Below, one piece after another: positions 24,301 to 30,659 of a stretch of DNA of 64,000 nt; the first letter of the stretch is position 1; each line of letters starts with the position of its first letter. Origin of the DNA: Azorinus chamasolen (lineage: Eukaryota > Mollusca > Bivalvia > Cardiida > Solecurtidae); assembly GCA_963576725.1 (NCBI GenBank), contig OY755237.1:55713805-55777804 (forward strand). Direction: 5' to 3'. The position numbers and the translations under genes were made by a program. The notes below the pieces were generated by a model. It had not been told where the DNA came from and searched no databases. It saw nothing but the letters and a program-made list of their open reading frames with translations.

Positions 24301-26095
24301 TATGCAAACAGTTTGGATCCAGATGAGGATCTAAATGTTTGACAGTCTGATTGCATTTTGGTAGACAAATTGATTATACATGTAGCTTGAATTTTGAAAA
24401 TGTAGTAGGTGAAAAATTCAGTAAACATAATTTGCTCAGCAGGCTAAAGGTTAAACACCTGGAGCTGGACTATTGATTTTTTGCCAGTGACAAAAATACA
24501 CAGTGCCAGCCTCTTGCTGAAGTTTACAATCGAGCTGTGTTTATGCATTCAATTTTCAACACATTACACGAAAGCACATTAGATTAACATTGAAAATGTT
24601 ATAACTGAAAGAAGTTTAAATATATTCCACATTATGTGTATGCAGATTCATGTAACCATTACGTGATAATTGTGCAGCTAAGATTTGACCTTTGACATAA
24701 TGCAAATTACGATTTGGAACGCCCTCTATCATAAAAACAATTGGTTTAGACGCTTGACCTGCAGGCTGCAACATAATCTTGTGTTAACTTCAAATGATTT
24801 GGGATTTAAAATGATTTTATGAGGTAAGTAAACTTTGCAAGAATTCCCACTGACCTGCAGAAATAAATGATTCTAATTAAATTAAAGTCATCATCGTTAA
24901 AACATTTAAAATTGATTACTCACAGTAGATAATGGTTGAGTGATCCATTTCGAGTGTGTCTGCTGTTTTGCACATGTTTTAATAACACATTCATAACGTG
25001 TTGGTTTTCGCTTTGTCAGATGTCAGTGGACACGGCGTAAGTCAGCAATTTCACAAATCAATAGGTGGTCTCAAATACCTTCTTTTTGATTGGAGGAATG
25101 GTCTGAACCTTTGTCTATCTAACACTCATTAACACCCATGGGCGGAGCTTATTTTTTGGGGTCAGTGGTTGACAAATGATGGCTTTTTCACGTACGAGAG
25201 CGGTGTTTACAGTCTTAAAGTTAGGGCGACTTGGATTTCGCCAAACCCTTATGATCAGGGCGAAAACTGGCCTGTTTGAGCGCAGTTTTCGCCCAAATCG
25301 CCCTGTTGCTCGAGCCCTGGTGTTGTATTGATGACGTTTAATTCGCGACTGTCCGTAAAGGACCCAGCCGCTCCAGCCTCCAGTACACATAATCATTTGC
25401 ATGTTATAGTCTATTCAACAATCATAAAACAACCTGCTTATCGAACCTTTATTTTAGAAACTGTTTACTGTAACATAATACTTATAGTCACGTTATTTCA
25501 TCATGGGCACGCGACCTTTGCATAAGCTGAAGGGGTCAGAGCTGTCAAACATTTTTAATGTGGTACACTTTTCAATTCATGTTGATATTCTATAACGTAG
25601 TAAGAGTTTTCTCATGTTTAGCATAGTTGAACGGAAAATAAACTGTATTGACCTGTTTATGATGTACATTTCGTTTTTAAAGCTACGAGGCGTTGTTTAC
25701 AGACAAAGCAACGGTACTCATGATAGTGTGCACTTGTACATGCGTAAAAACACAAAAAAAATGAAAGGTTCGATAAACAGGTGAGGTTCGATAGAAGGTG
25801 AGTGTACGATACAGCAAAACATATTGTAAATAAATTGTAATGCTAAATAACATTGCTAATGCTCGAAACCAAACCTGAACTCGACTAAAAAGGAACATCT
25901 TTAAGTTAAAATTAGTTGTTTAAATCCTCGTGGGAAAACATAAACATGGTTACACTACTTAAAACCAAACTTCATCTTTTCCCCACCCACTCACAAACTA
26001 ATGGAAATAGGTTGACATGCAGAGTTATATACTGTTTATACCATTCCATATATCGTTGAAGTGTATTCTCCTTCCTTTATTTGTATGGTGGCCAT
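3325..26095 (-). CDS. TTC30: TTC30 / IFT70 tetratricopeptide protein, 5' part (five exons)
   Basis: Encodes the N-terminal 152 residues of TTC30 (IFT70, DYF-1, fleer), a TPR subunit of the IFT-B complex that carries cargo along cilia and is needed for tubulin polyglutamylation. Coding exons, read leftward: 26095-26042, 10879-10814, 9558-9349, 8308-8252 and 3393-3325; all junctions are phase 0 with GT donors and AG acceptors. Recognisable family segments are [72 protein letters not shown] and INLGCLLFK, in the same order as the vertebrate protein. The family is about 650 residues, so about three quarters of the protein lies beyond the left edge. The start ATG at 26095 has G at -3 and G at +4. 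The human paralogues are intronless, unlike this gene. Intron 1 is 15.2 kb and crowded with retroelements. Confidence 0.92.
3728..5513. mobile_element. Non-autonomous hAT-like DNA transposon, 1.79 kb
   Basis: The ends are a perfect 15-base terminal inverted repeat, CAGGGCTTTCCCCAG at 3728-3742 and its complement at 5499-5513. A 5-base target duplication ATACC flanks it (3723-3727 and 5514-5518). No transposase-like ORF is visible. TIRs starting CAGGG are typical of hAT transposons; most hAT duplications are 8 bp, but a group with 5-bp duplications (hAT5 in repeat libraries) is known. The interior is partly less AT-rich than its surroundings and contains a decayed hairpin at about 4840-4905 that is probably a later insertion. 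Lies downstream (transcriptionally upstream) of TTC30 exon 5, inside intron 4. Confidence 0.8.
5523..6190. repeat. Hairpin and a two-copy tandem repeat
   Basis: A palindrome of Hp1 type with outer arms AATAGTGAAGACCC / GGGTCTGCACTATT lies at about 5523-5587. At about 5742-6040 a unit of roughly 150 bases starting GACAGATTCCTCTGAAAATC occurs twice in tandem, separated by a short GATGGA-rich stretch. No coding feature is supported. Confidence 0.55.
6197..7192 (+). mobile_element. Tandem-array element A (AACAAGA type)
   Basis: Begins AACAAGAGGGTCATGATGGC, where GGGTCATGATGGCCC folds into a small hairpin, followed by ATATCCCTCACC. It then has about five units of 150-190 bases, each with a phrase like GAAGATTTTCAAAGTTTTCA, CTGGCCACCCCTGG and GTGCCAAATATGAAAGCTGA. 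It ends in an imperfect palindrome (CTCACC...GGTGAG, 7161-7190) followed by ATAA. A second, inverted copy with the same outer hairpin is at about 46670-47240. Confidence 0.7.
7193..8251. other. TTC30 intron 4 remainder
   Basis: No exon seen. About 7560-7670 holds a partial Hp4 repeat (AGGTGGTAGCTAATG...AAGCACCCACATGTC). Hp1 half or whole copies are at about 7680-7720, 7815-7882 and 8100-8175. Confidence 0.5.
8252..8308 (-). CDS. TTC30: TTC30 exon 4
   Basis: Nineteen codons, [19 protein letters not shown], between acceptor TTCTTTTGCAG and donor AAG|GTATGT. The LQAAIKY...DLPG string is diagnostic of the family. Confidence 0.93.
8309..9348. other. TTC30 intron 3 with palindromic repeats
   Basis: Contains a clean Hp1 hairpin at 8511-8578 between TTTACTCCATAAATATTCC-type and AAAGGATTAAA-type flanks, and a diverged Hp2 copy at 8930-8993. 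The rest is AT-rich intron; a pair of near-identical phrases (GGCAATAACTCCTAAATTAT and GGCAAAAACTCCTAAATTAT) at about 9065 and 9220 is a small dispersed duplication. Confidence 0.55.
9349..9558 (-). CDS. TTC30: TTC30 exon 3
   Basis: Seventy codons from acceptor TTTTTTCAG to donor GAG|GTAAGA. Contains [44 protein letters not shown] and IDNPARQGE, covering the second and third TPR motifs. This is the longest and most conserved exon in the window. Confidence 0.95.
9559..10813. other. TTC30 intron 2 with palindromic repeats
   Basis: Hp1 copies at about 9783-9845, 10087-10154 and 10693-10770; a perfect-armed Hp2 palindrome at 10332-10398 with its family flanks in the opposite orientation to the 1890 copy. 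No additional exon is needed, because exons 2 and 3 join in frame with the family alignment. Confidence 0.55.
10814..10879 (-). CDS. TTC30: TTC30 exon 2
   Basis: Twenty-two codons from acceptor AATATGCAG to donor AGG|GTAAGT, encoding [17 protein letters not shown] and a few more residues, the first TPR helix pair of the protein. Phase 0 at both ends. Confidence 0.92.
10880..12400. other. 3' part of TTC30 intron 1
   Basis: Hp1 hairpin at 11231-11296 with flanks ACCTGTTCAATATTCATG and GAAGGAAAGGTTTAA. At about 12230-12272 a 22-base unit (TGTACATTCTCAGTGAGTTG core) occurs twice. The stretch 11340-12200 is plain AT-rich sequence with no feature seen. Confidence 0.5.
12420..13740 (+). pseudogene. 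LINE reverse transcriptase remnant (CR1/Jockey type)
   Basis: Across several frames the plus strand gives [17 protein letters not shown]-like remains, [54 protein letters not shown] and NKITKKAH, in the order of the palm and thumb of an APE-type non-LTR reverse transcriptase. The catalytic F/Y-A-D-D box reads FADV, so one aspartate is lost, and stops and frameshifts occur throughout. Only the 3' half of ORF2 remains; no endonuclease is visible. It lies inside TTC30 intron 1 in the antisense direction to the gene. Confidence 0.85.
13761..13908 (+). repeat. Left LTR remnant
   Basis: Direct repeat partner of 18081-18225. Starts TAGAGAATAGTTTATAG; no clean TG end can be seen, so the terminus is decayed or truncated. 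Confidence 0.6.
14040..15742 (+). pseudogene. gag-integrase remnant with internal deletion
   Basis: A gag-like stretch ([20 protein letters not shown]) runs at about 14235 straight into the end of an RNase H/integrase linker, with the protease, RT and RNase H region absent. The integrase zinc domain is followed by the core: CVCADFF supplies the first Asp, ELSSDGGP the second, and NCRAEVGV the Glu. A TAG at 14775-14777 replaces the codon after GGP, another stop lies at 15066-15068, and the C-terminal part (15080-15742; SH3-like region with [10 protein letters not shown] then a proline-rich tail) is in a different frame. The element cannot make a full product. Confidence 0.8.
15743..16149. other. 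3' untranslated part of the gypsy remnant
   Basis: Sequence between the integrase stop and the inverted LINE. It includes CGGGCTGGAGGGTGGTC, a G-rich phrase commonly placed near LTR element tails, but no coding feature was seen. Confidence 0.35.
16150..18060 (-). pseudogene. LINE reverse transcriptase remnant (CR1/Jockey type), minus strand
   Basis: Reading leftward from 18054, consecutive segments in several frames give [132 protein letters not shown] and the thumb and tail region. The catalytic FLDD box is intact, but at least five frame breaks separate the pieces. It is a different LINE copy from the one at 12.4 kb and is inverted relative to it. Its insertion lies between the integrase and the right LTR of the gypsy remnant. 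Confidence 0.85.
18081..18225 (+). repeat. Right LTR remnant
   Basis: Direct repeat partner of 13761-13908, preceded by the purine tract CTTGAGGGGGGA at 18069-18080. Confidence 0.6.
18226..18667. other. Intronic sequence between two LTR elements
   Basis: AT-rich; no exon, ORF or repeat family recognised. Confidence 0.4.
18673..18887 (-). repeat. 3' LTR of the gypsy element
   Basis: 215 bases, TG...CA with 6-base inverted ends TGTTTT/AAAACA. Flanked outside by the ACCTG duplication and inside by a purine tract (complement of TCTCCCTTCTTTT). Confidence 0.92.
19120..22743 (-). CDS. pol: Gypsy gag C-terminus to integrase polyprotein
   Basis: An unbroken frame of about 1207 codons. Residues 1-90 finish the gag capsid; two zinc knuckles follow a Q-rich spacer ([15 protein letters not shown] and [14 protein letters not shown], about 115-149). 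The aspartic protease has DSGSAV at 205. Reverse transcriptase spans about 340-520 with [10 protein letters not shown] (D434) and the catalytic VDD at 495-497. RNase H has VDASKSG (D643) and HSDHKP (D705). Integrase has CSVC in the zinc domain (892-895) and catalytic D923 (GADLF), D976 (TDNGPQ) and E1012. All catalytic residues I could check are present. The listed start is a GTG and not a real initiator: the true gag begins upstream in another frame. Confidence 0.93.
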   Translation of the reverse strand: MLTAFVTKLKLAAADCKFGAASDEMIRDRIVFGTSSVKLREKLINIGEALTLDKAVETAQTFEYSCEQLKTMASCGGDQGLASGVDLVRRRWPQQQQRQQPQKHQQHQQQGRKTCNNCGTFHKFEKRLCPAFGKQCHKCKKRNHFQSMCKSRKTVYDIDNELPKEMDYVAEYYLDTVSTVSHSPDRAFVTLDLGPNQNHIKFKIDSGSAVNTISQNVFHSLSLQSPLQPHDCKLTAYSGNTIKVLGKITLQCKHNGRAIRAPFYVVEGTSPCLIGLQSSLDLELIKLTYSVDSHKHEHDKKPVYSNPLTKGKVMSEYGNLFDGIGVIPGSCHLHLKENAMPVVNPPRRIPEALKSKLKIELNKMEKDGIISKVTEPTDWMNSIVVVEKPKTGKLRVCLDPKALNEAIRRPHYPSPTLDDVTSKLSGATRFSILDITHAYWSVRLDEESSSLTCFGTPFGRYKYLRLPFGISSSGDIFQQKVNEIFEGLPGIEAIVDDILIYGRTNEEHDRNLRNALDRAREKGIRFNPDKCVIGVNEVPFFGHIVSSQGLKPDPGKIEAILKIEIPDSRGKLETFLGMVNYMAKFAPNLSEVTTPLRALLKKESEFLWDEPQNKAFIEVKQIITNAPVLGYYNPSEPLTLEVDASKSGLGACLMQNGRPLAFASKSLTSAETGYAQIEKELLAILFGCKRFHQYTYGHEVIVHSDHKPIASIMLKPLHAAPPRLQRMLLQLQKYSITVRHVSGKDIPVSDCLSRHYMKETFPSLIQDLDLHVHTVKKHLFVTDRRLESLRQELSNDPQMSSLKQTILEGWPRERSDCKPEIREYWNHRDELSVEDNLIFRGQTLLIPRGLRNHMIQQVHSSHLGVTKTLERAKDSLFWPGMSKAITEHVLQCSVCLTHRDSNAKEPMISTEFPDRPFQKVGADLFHLDGKNYLLTIDYYSRFFEVDFLPDTRSDTVIRKLQVHMSRNGIVETLVTDNGPQFSSQEFANFAKTWMFEHHTSSPLHPKGNALSEKGVGIAKKLMKKAKASGQSPYLAFLEYRNTPLECGFTPAQLLLGRRTKSVVPITNKALTPQTVKHQTVKVKMQQLKLKQKANYDRNARPLKPISINDPVKVQFGKTWLTAKVIGTHGKRSFSIQTKAALHKTNENVSDKTPFCPDILARDVNQPISPQQPLLPDRPATTSFNAPYVTRSGRMVKHKCYDSREWTV
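22673..23056 (-). CDS. gag: Gypsy gag N-terminal part
   Basis: Starts at an ATG 86 bases inside the 5' LTR ([14 protein letters not shown]) and encodes the retrotransposon capsid fold with [30 protein letters not shown] and [15 protein letters not shown], which match the usual Ty3/gypsy gag order. The frame is offset by one base from the long downstream ORF; gag similarity crosses over at about 22735-22755, before the zinc knuckles. This is therefore a lesion inside gag, not a normal gag-pol frameshift site, and makes this copy non-functional unless compensated. Confidence 0.85.
   Translation of the reverse strand: MDMCGVSIPTMDWGNSNLPESWDKFQRHAQLVFSGPLKGKTEEEKISYLLLWVGDKGRDIQHTWSGISAEDAKKLDTYYKKFKDYVQPKLNPIFARYKFNNITQSADSIRHQIETRSSRLQVWSSQR
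23142..23248 (-). repeat. 5' LTR of the gypsy element, inner half
   Basis: Matches the matching half of the 3' LTR; ends with GTGTT, which is the target duplication of the nested transposon. Confidence 0.9.
23249..25319. mobile_element. Non-autonomous hAT-like transposon nested in the gypsy LTR, 2.07 kb
   Basis: Ends CAGGGCTCAAGC and GCTCGAGCCCTG form an 11-of-12 terminal inverted repeat, and GTGTT is duplicated on both sides (23244-23248, 25320-25324). Removing the element and one GTGTT rebuilds the intact LTR seen at the other end of the gypsy element. No transposase is recognisable; the interior holds a decayed tandem-array-like stretch (about 23510-23880, phrases like GTTCCACTCAGAGGTTGCAG) and a GTTTGGATCC palindrome at about 24307-24345. 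TIR and 5-bp duplication match the element at 3728-5513, suggesting one hAT lineage. Confidence 0.88.
25325..25431 (-). repeat. 5' LTR of the gypsy element, outer half
   Basis: Second half of the interrupted LTR, ending AAAACA and followed by the ACCTG target duplication. Confidence 0.9.
25437..26041. other. 5' part of TTC30 intron 1
   Basis: No exon between the gypsy element and exon 1. At about 25745-25815 a block with AAAGGTTCGATAAACAGGTG and GTTCGATAGAAGGTGAGT recurs inverted at about 46605-46670; a third partial match is at 25437-25450. Confidence 0.45.
26042..26095 (-). CDS. TTC30: TTC30 exon 1 (start codon exon)
   Basis: Eighteen codons beginning [18 protein letters not shown], then donor ATG|GTATAA. 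Too short for a usual ORF scan; identified because it supplies the missing N-terminus before IRDQRYSEA and matches the family pattern of a short acidic lead followed by (E/D)GE(Y/F)T. Confidence 0.88.
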
Positions 26096-26300
26096 TTCTC
26101 CAAATGTCGCCTGTTGTATGTGGTCTTTCAAACAGTTGTACTTTAATCACGATAAGCTGATGCCAGTTTCAGTACTCGTCGTCAGGAATGCTATTCTATT
26201 GCGCATGCGCAATGCATTTTCTTTAGGATTTTTTTGCGGATCTTTTTGCGGGTCTGTCTAAAAACGGTTAAGTGATTTGCCGAATACATAGCTAAAGAAG
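26096..26300 (-). promoter_or_regulatory. Probable TTC30 promoter with an NRF1-type site
   Basis: The perfect palindrome TTGCGCATGCGCAA at 26199-26212 contains TGCGCATGCGCA, the consensus of nuclear respiratory factor 1, about 105 bases upstream of the start codon. Such sites are common at TATA-less promoters of housekeeping and ciliary genes. No TATA box is evident. No X-box was found in this interval. Confidence 0.6.
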
Positions 26301-27105
26301 GAAAACGCTGAAGACATAGAAGGATTTTAGAAGCATCACTGATCCATTAAATTGGGTGGGGATTATAATGTCCACACCTGTACGGTATACGATAGAGCAG
26401 AATATTATAACAGGATACATGTATGTATATCAGTTATATATATAGTTCGTGTTACTTGTAAAAGAAGTTTGAGTTTACAATAAAATGTTATATTTTGATA
26501 AAATAAATATAGATATATTATATTTTAAATTAATGGCATTACATTTTTAAAGGAGTAATAATGGCCAAAAAATGGGGGGGGGGGTGTTAAATTCTTTCTT
26601 TTTTTAAAAAACAAAATACATGTCTATGTTACTTTTGACGTGCTTTTATTTTTTGTTTTTATGTCCATCTGATCAGGGTCTCCTTTCTTTGCTGATGATA
26701 TTTTATAGTTATGCTTTTACAATGTCTGTCATGATAAAAAACATTCCAAGGCCATGTGCTATATTAACAATATAACTTGTAGCAGACGGAAGTTTTTGTC
26801 ATTTTGATTTCATGTATATTTTTAGATGTTTTAACCATATCTTGTGAAAGCAGGTATTCTGGTCTATATTTGGAATGTAGTTGTTGTTTGTGACAGGTTA
26901 CACGGATTTGTCAATTCTGTCAGGTGATGTAATTATCTGATTGCTGATTGGATATCGTTTGGATTGATTCGGAAGGTTTTGGTTTTCGCGGGGTTTCTTG
27001 TCGCCGTGGTCATTCCTTGTTCACTATTTGGTCACCGTCTTTTGGGAACGGACGGGAGTCTTCTCTAGATTGATAATTGTGGTGGTATAAAGAAGGCACG
27101 CTACC
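26301..27105. other. Intergenic sequence upstream of TTC30
   Basis: No gene recognised. Contains a run of ten G near 26575-26584 and a half Hp1 hairpin at about 26665-26695 (CATCTGATCAGGGTCTCC). Confidence 0.4.
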
Positions 27106-29166
27106 CCTAATTAGAACACAGTTAATTATGATTTCCACTTCATGCATGTTGAAATGTGAGTTAGAAAATGCCTAGAATATCTAGACATCAAAGGGCTCAA
27201 ATTGTTGGTATGATAGAAGGCATTGCTACTTATGGTACATCAGGGTTTCTTATTGTTGTATTTCTTAACCTTAACAATGTATCATTTAGATGTTGGTTGA
27301 ATAAAGTAATCATAGTTATAATGATAAGAATAATATAATCCTTATTTAAAATGCAACTGCAACGCGACCCCTAGGCTGTCAAGGCAAATCGTTGACAGAC
27401 CCAGTCTGATGAAACTTGTTGAAAATATGTTTGACACTGCTCCGGTGTATGTTGAAAAGGGCAGCGACCTGAAATTAGACAGTTGCATTTTCAACAAGGA
27501 TTATATTATTATTATTAAATTAAACAAAAGATGTTTGTAAAACATGTATACCCCCAGACCCCCTGACCTTTGATCTAGTGACATCAACTATAGAGGTCAT
27601 CTTGTGGTCATGACTAATCACTACAGCAACTTTGAAGATCCTAAGCCAAACCACTGATCATTTATTGATCTGAAAACATTTCACAAGTTAAGGTCATGGT
27701 GACCTTGACCTTTGACCTAATGACCTCAACAACTATAGGGGTCATCTAGTGGTCATGACCAACTACCTAAGCAAGTTTTAAGATCCCGAACCAAACCATT
27801 GAGCAGTTATTAATTGGAAACCATTTCATCAGTTAAGCTCACGATGACCATGATCTTTGATCTAGTGACCTCAAAAACAATAGGGGTCATAACGTGGTCA
27901 TGACCAACCACCACAGCAAGTTTGAAGATCCTAAGCCAAACCCTTAAGCAGTTATTGATCGTTAACCATTTCACCAGTTAAGGTCATGGTGACCTTGACC
28001 TTTAACATAGTGCCCTCAAAAACAACAGGCCCCATCTAGTTGTCAGATCCTAAGCCAAACCCTTGAGCAGTTATTGATCAGAAACCATTTTATGCGTTAA
28101 GGTCATGGTGACCTTGACCTTTGACCTAAAAAACAATAGGGGTCATCCAGTGGTCATGACCAACTACTGCAGCAAGTTTCAAGATTCTAAGCCAAACCCT
28201 TGAGCAGTTATTGATCGGAAACCATTAAACTAGTTAAGGCCATGGTGACCTTTGACCTAGTGACCTCAAAAACAATAGGGGTCATCTAGTGGTCATGACC
28301 AACCACCACAGCAAGTTTGAAGATCCTAAGCCAAACCCTTGAGCAGTTATTGATCGGAAATGATTTCACCAGTTAAGGTCATTGTGACCTTGACCTTTGA
28401 CCTAGTGACCTAAAAAACAACAGGGCTCATCTAGTGGTCATGACCAGCCACCACAGCAAGTTTGAAGATCCTAAGCCAAACCCTTGAGCAGTTATTGATC
28501 AGAAACCGTTTTATCAGTTAAGGTCATGGTGACCTTGACCTTTGACCTAGTGACCTCAAAAACAATTGGGGTCATCCAGTGGTCATGACGAACTACCACA
28601 GCAAGTTTGAAGATTCTAAGCCAAACCATTGAGCAGTTATTGATCGGAAACCATTAAACCAGTTAAGGTCATGGTGACCTTGACCTTTGACCTAGTGACC
28701 TCACAAACAATAGGGGTCATCTAGTGGTCATGACCAACCACCTAAGCAAATTTGAAGATCTTGAGCCAAACCCTTGAGCAGTTATTGATCAGAAACCATT
28801 TTATCAGTTAAGGTCATGGTGACCTTGACCTTTGACCTCAAAAACAATAGGGGTCATCCAGTGGTCATGACCAACTACCAAAGCAAGTTTGAAGATTCTA
28901 AGCCAAACCCTTGAGCAGTTATTGATCGGAAACCATTTAACCAGTTTAGGTCATTGTGACCTTGACCTTTGACCTATTGACCTAAAAAACAATAGGGGTC
29001 ATCTACTTGTCATGACCAACCACCACAGCAGTTTTTGAAGATTCTATGCCAAGTTGTTTATTAGTTATCATTTGGAAACCATCGATCTACCGACCGACCG
29101 ACAGACCGACCGACCGACATGTGCAAAGCAATATACCCCCATTTTTTCACCTGTGTTCTAATTAGG
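27106..29166. mobile_element. Candidate element bounded by 16-base inverted repeats
   Basis: CCTAATTAGAACACAG at 27106-27121 and its exact complement at 29151-29166 face each other, and the similarity extends outward with gaps (CGCTA). Between them lies the tandem array described separately. No clear target duplication was found, so the boundary may be an older element into which the array inserted. Confidence 0.45.
27523..29140 (+). mobile_element. Tandem-array element B with nuclear-receptor-like motifs
   Basis: Starts AACAAAAGATGTTTGTAAAA, with hairpin ATGTTTGTAAAACAT (27531-27545), then ATACCCCC. About ten units of roughly 145 bases follow, each with AAGTTTGAAGATCCTAAGCC, CCTTGAGCAGTTATTGATC and a direct repeat TGACCTTGACCTTTGACCT. 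The array ends in a GACC/GACA microsatellite (about 29090-29120) and AATATACCCCC, where the 3' palindrome seen in sister elements is missing. Reads as a possible Helentron/pearl-like non-autonomous element. Confidence 0.7.
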
Positions 29167-29640
29167 ATTAGCGGGTTCCACAAGTACATGTACCATGTGC
29201 GGAATAGTTTAAATTTCGGACAGTGTAACAGTACCCTTAGAATAGAATTACAAGGCGCTCTAATCAAAGGTAATTGTCTTCCCAGCAAGATAGTTTTCGA
29301 AAAAATGTACAGTAGTGTTACCTTATAGTTTATTAACGGATATTCAGTCGATGTAGAATGAAACTTTCAAGTTCGAGTAAAAATGAAATGTGAACGCACG
29401 CAAGACCAAAAAGCAATGGTTTTTATATGCGCATTCCGCCCCATTATACATTGCGTAAACAGCAAATTTTGTAACTAAAGCGAGTGTAATTTGATAACAA
29501 ATGGATCGTTTGCAATAAAAAAAAATTACAGAATGTGTCTAATATGATATTTATTATTTGTATGCACTTTCAAACCAATTCTTACAGTATTTTTTAAAAT
29601 AATAAATAAAGACTAAAGGTAGTGTTAGAAGTTCCGCTAA
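29167..29640. other. Intergenic AT-rich stretch
   Basis: Nothing recognised beyond a short purine run near 29520; no coding support. Confidence 0.35.
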
Positions 29641-30195
29641 GTGTATTGTGATTGAAGGGAAAGGCCAGTCTTTATTAGGATGTGAAACAGCAACACGACT
29701 AGGTGTTCTTGAAATTGTTTACAATGTGGATGAATGTGTTATCAAAGGGGTGAACAATATCGCTGATGCGTTATCGTGATTATCGCAGAAATCGGGTAAA
29801 AGCTGTGGAACAATAGACTCAGTTGATGATCATGAATATGTCAAATTTATCACAAGACAAGCAACACCTTCGGCGATGACAACGCGAGAAATCGAAGAAG
29901 CTTCTTTCCACGATCCTGAAATAAGCAGGTTAAGGGGAGCATTACAAATGGTCGATTGGACAAGGTTGTGCAGAAACAGTTTCTTGCAATCAATGTGTAC
30001 TATAGGATACTTCGAGGTACAAGAATTTTCATTCCGTATGCACTGCGCGAACGTGTATTAGAGCTAGGTCACATGTGTCATCCTGCAATTGTTTCAATGA
30101 AAAGTCATTTGAGGTCAAAGGTTTCGTGGCCTGGTATTGATAAAGAGGTTGAGCTGTATTGCAAAATGTTGTCGGGGCAACCGAGAACAAAATAA
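29641..30195 (+). pseudogene. Ty3/gypsy pol fragment (protease end, RNase H end, integrase zinc domain)
   Basis: Plus-strand segments read SLLGCETATRLGVLEIVYNVDE (gypsy protease C-terminal region), then KGVNNIADALS (end of RNase H, where the next codon is TGA), then ISRLRGAL and VYYRILRGTRIFIPYALRE with LGHMCHPAIVSMKSHLRSKV and VSWPGIDKEVELYCK (integrase zinc domain start). The protease end and RNase H end are adjacent, so the reverse transcriptase has been deleted; the core of integrase is also missing. Frame changes at about 30000. Belongs to a different gypsy lineage from the 18.7-25.4 kb element. Confidence 0.75.
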
Positions 30196-30594
30196 GTAGG
30201 TTCTTGATAACTTTATATATTTGCTGTAGCCTGTTACACAACAACCACCTGAAATATAGGAATTAAGCATTCATAACTAATAGGTATAATAAGTATAAAG
30301 CTTTCAGTTCATAATAATTTACGGGTGGAGGAACTAATCAATACACGTGTGTTTAGCACGTTGTAAGCCACTTCCTTTGCTCGTGCGTATAACAAAGCCA
30401 AGTGAAACGATATTTGAATTCGCCATGTGATGTTAGTGGGAACTCTAGGTGTTAGTCAATAAGGTTAAAGTTATTTCCCCTTGTATAAGTAATACTATTA
30501 TAGGACGATTTTGTATAGGACGATGTAGAAGTATATAACTACATGTACATATTCAAGCTGTAAAATGGGTTCAAAAATTAAAAACAACATATCC
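30196..30594. other. Intergenic sequence, no feature seen
   Basis: AT-rich, no ORF or known repeat recognised. Confidence 0.35.
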
Positions 30595-30659
30595 TGATAG
30601 GCTGGGTCCTAGTAGTGGTTACCGTAGCATCCCCCTAGACTTTTTTTCATGGGCACCAA

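Larger units (their letters stand above)
18673..25431 (-). mobile_element. Ty3/gypsy LTR retrotransposon, nearly complete, with a nested DNA transposon
   Basis: Bounded by a 5-base target duplication ACCTG (18668-18672 and 25432-25436). LTRs of 215 bases start TGTTTT and end AAAACA; they are 18673-18887 and, split by an insertion, 23142-23248 plus 25325-25431. They differ at about three bases and one indel, so insertion is recent. In element orientation the 5' LTR is followed by TGGTGTCAGAGTAAACTGG, a typical tRNA primer site, and the 3' LTR is preceded by AAAAGAAGGGAGA, the polypurine tract. Order is gag, protease, RT, RNase H, integrase. Two CCHC knuckles and the primer site resemble Mag/SURL-type elements; that placement is inference. 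Located in TTC30 intron 1, same strand as the gene. Confidence 0.93.
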
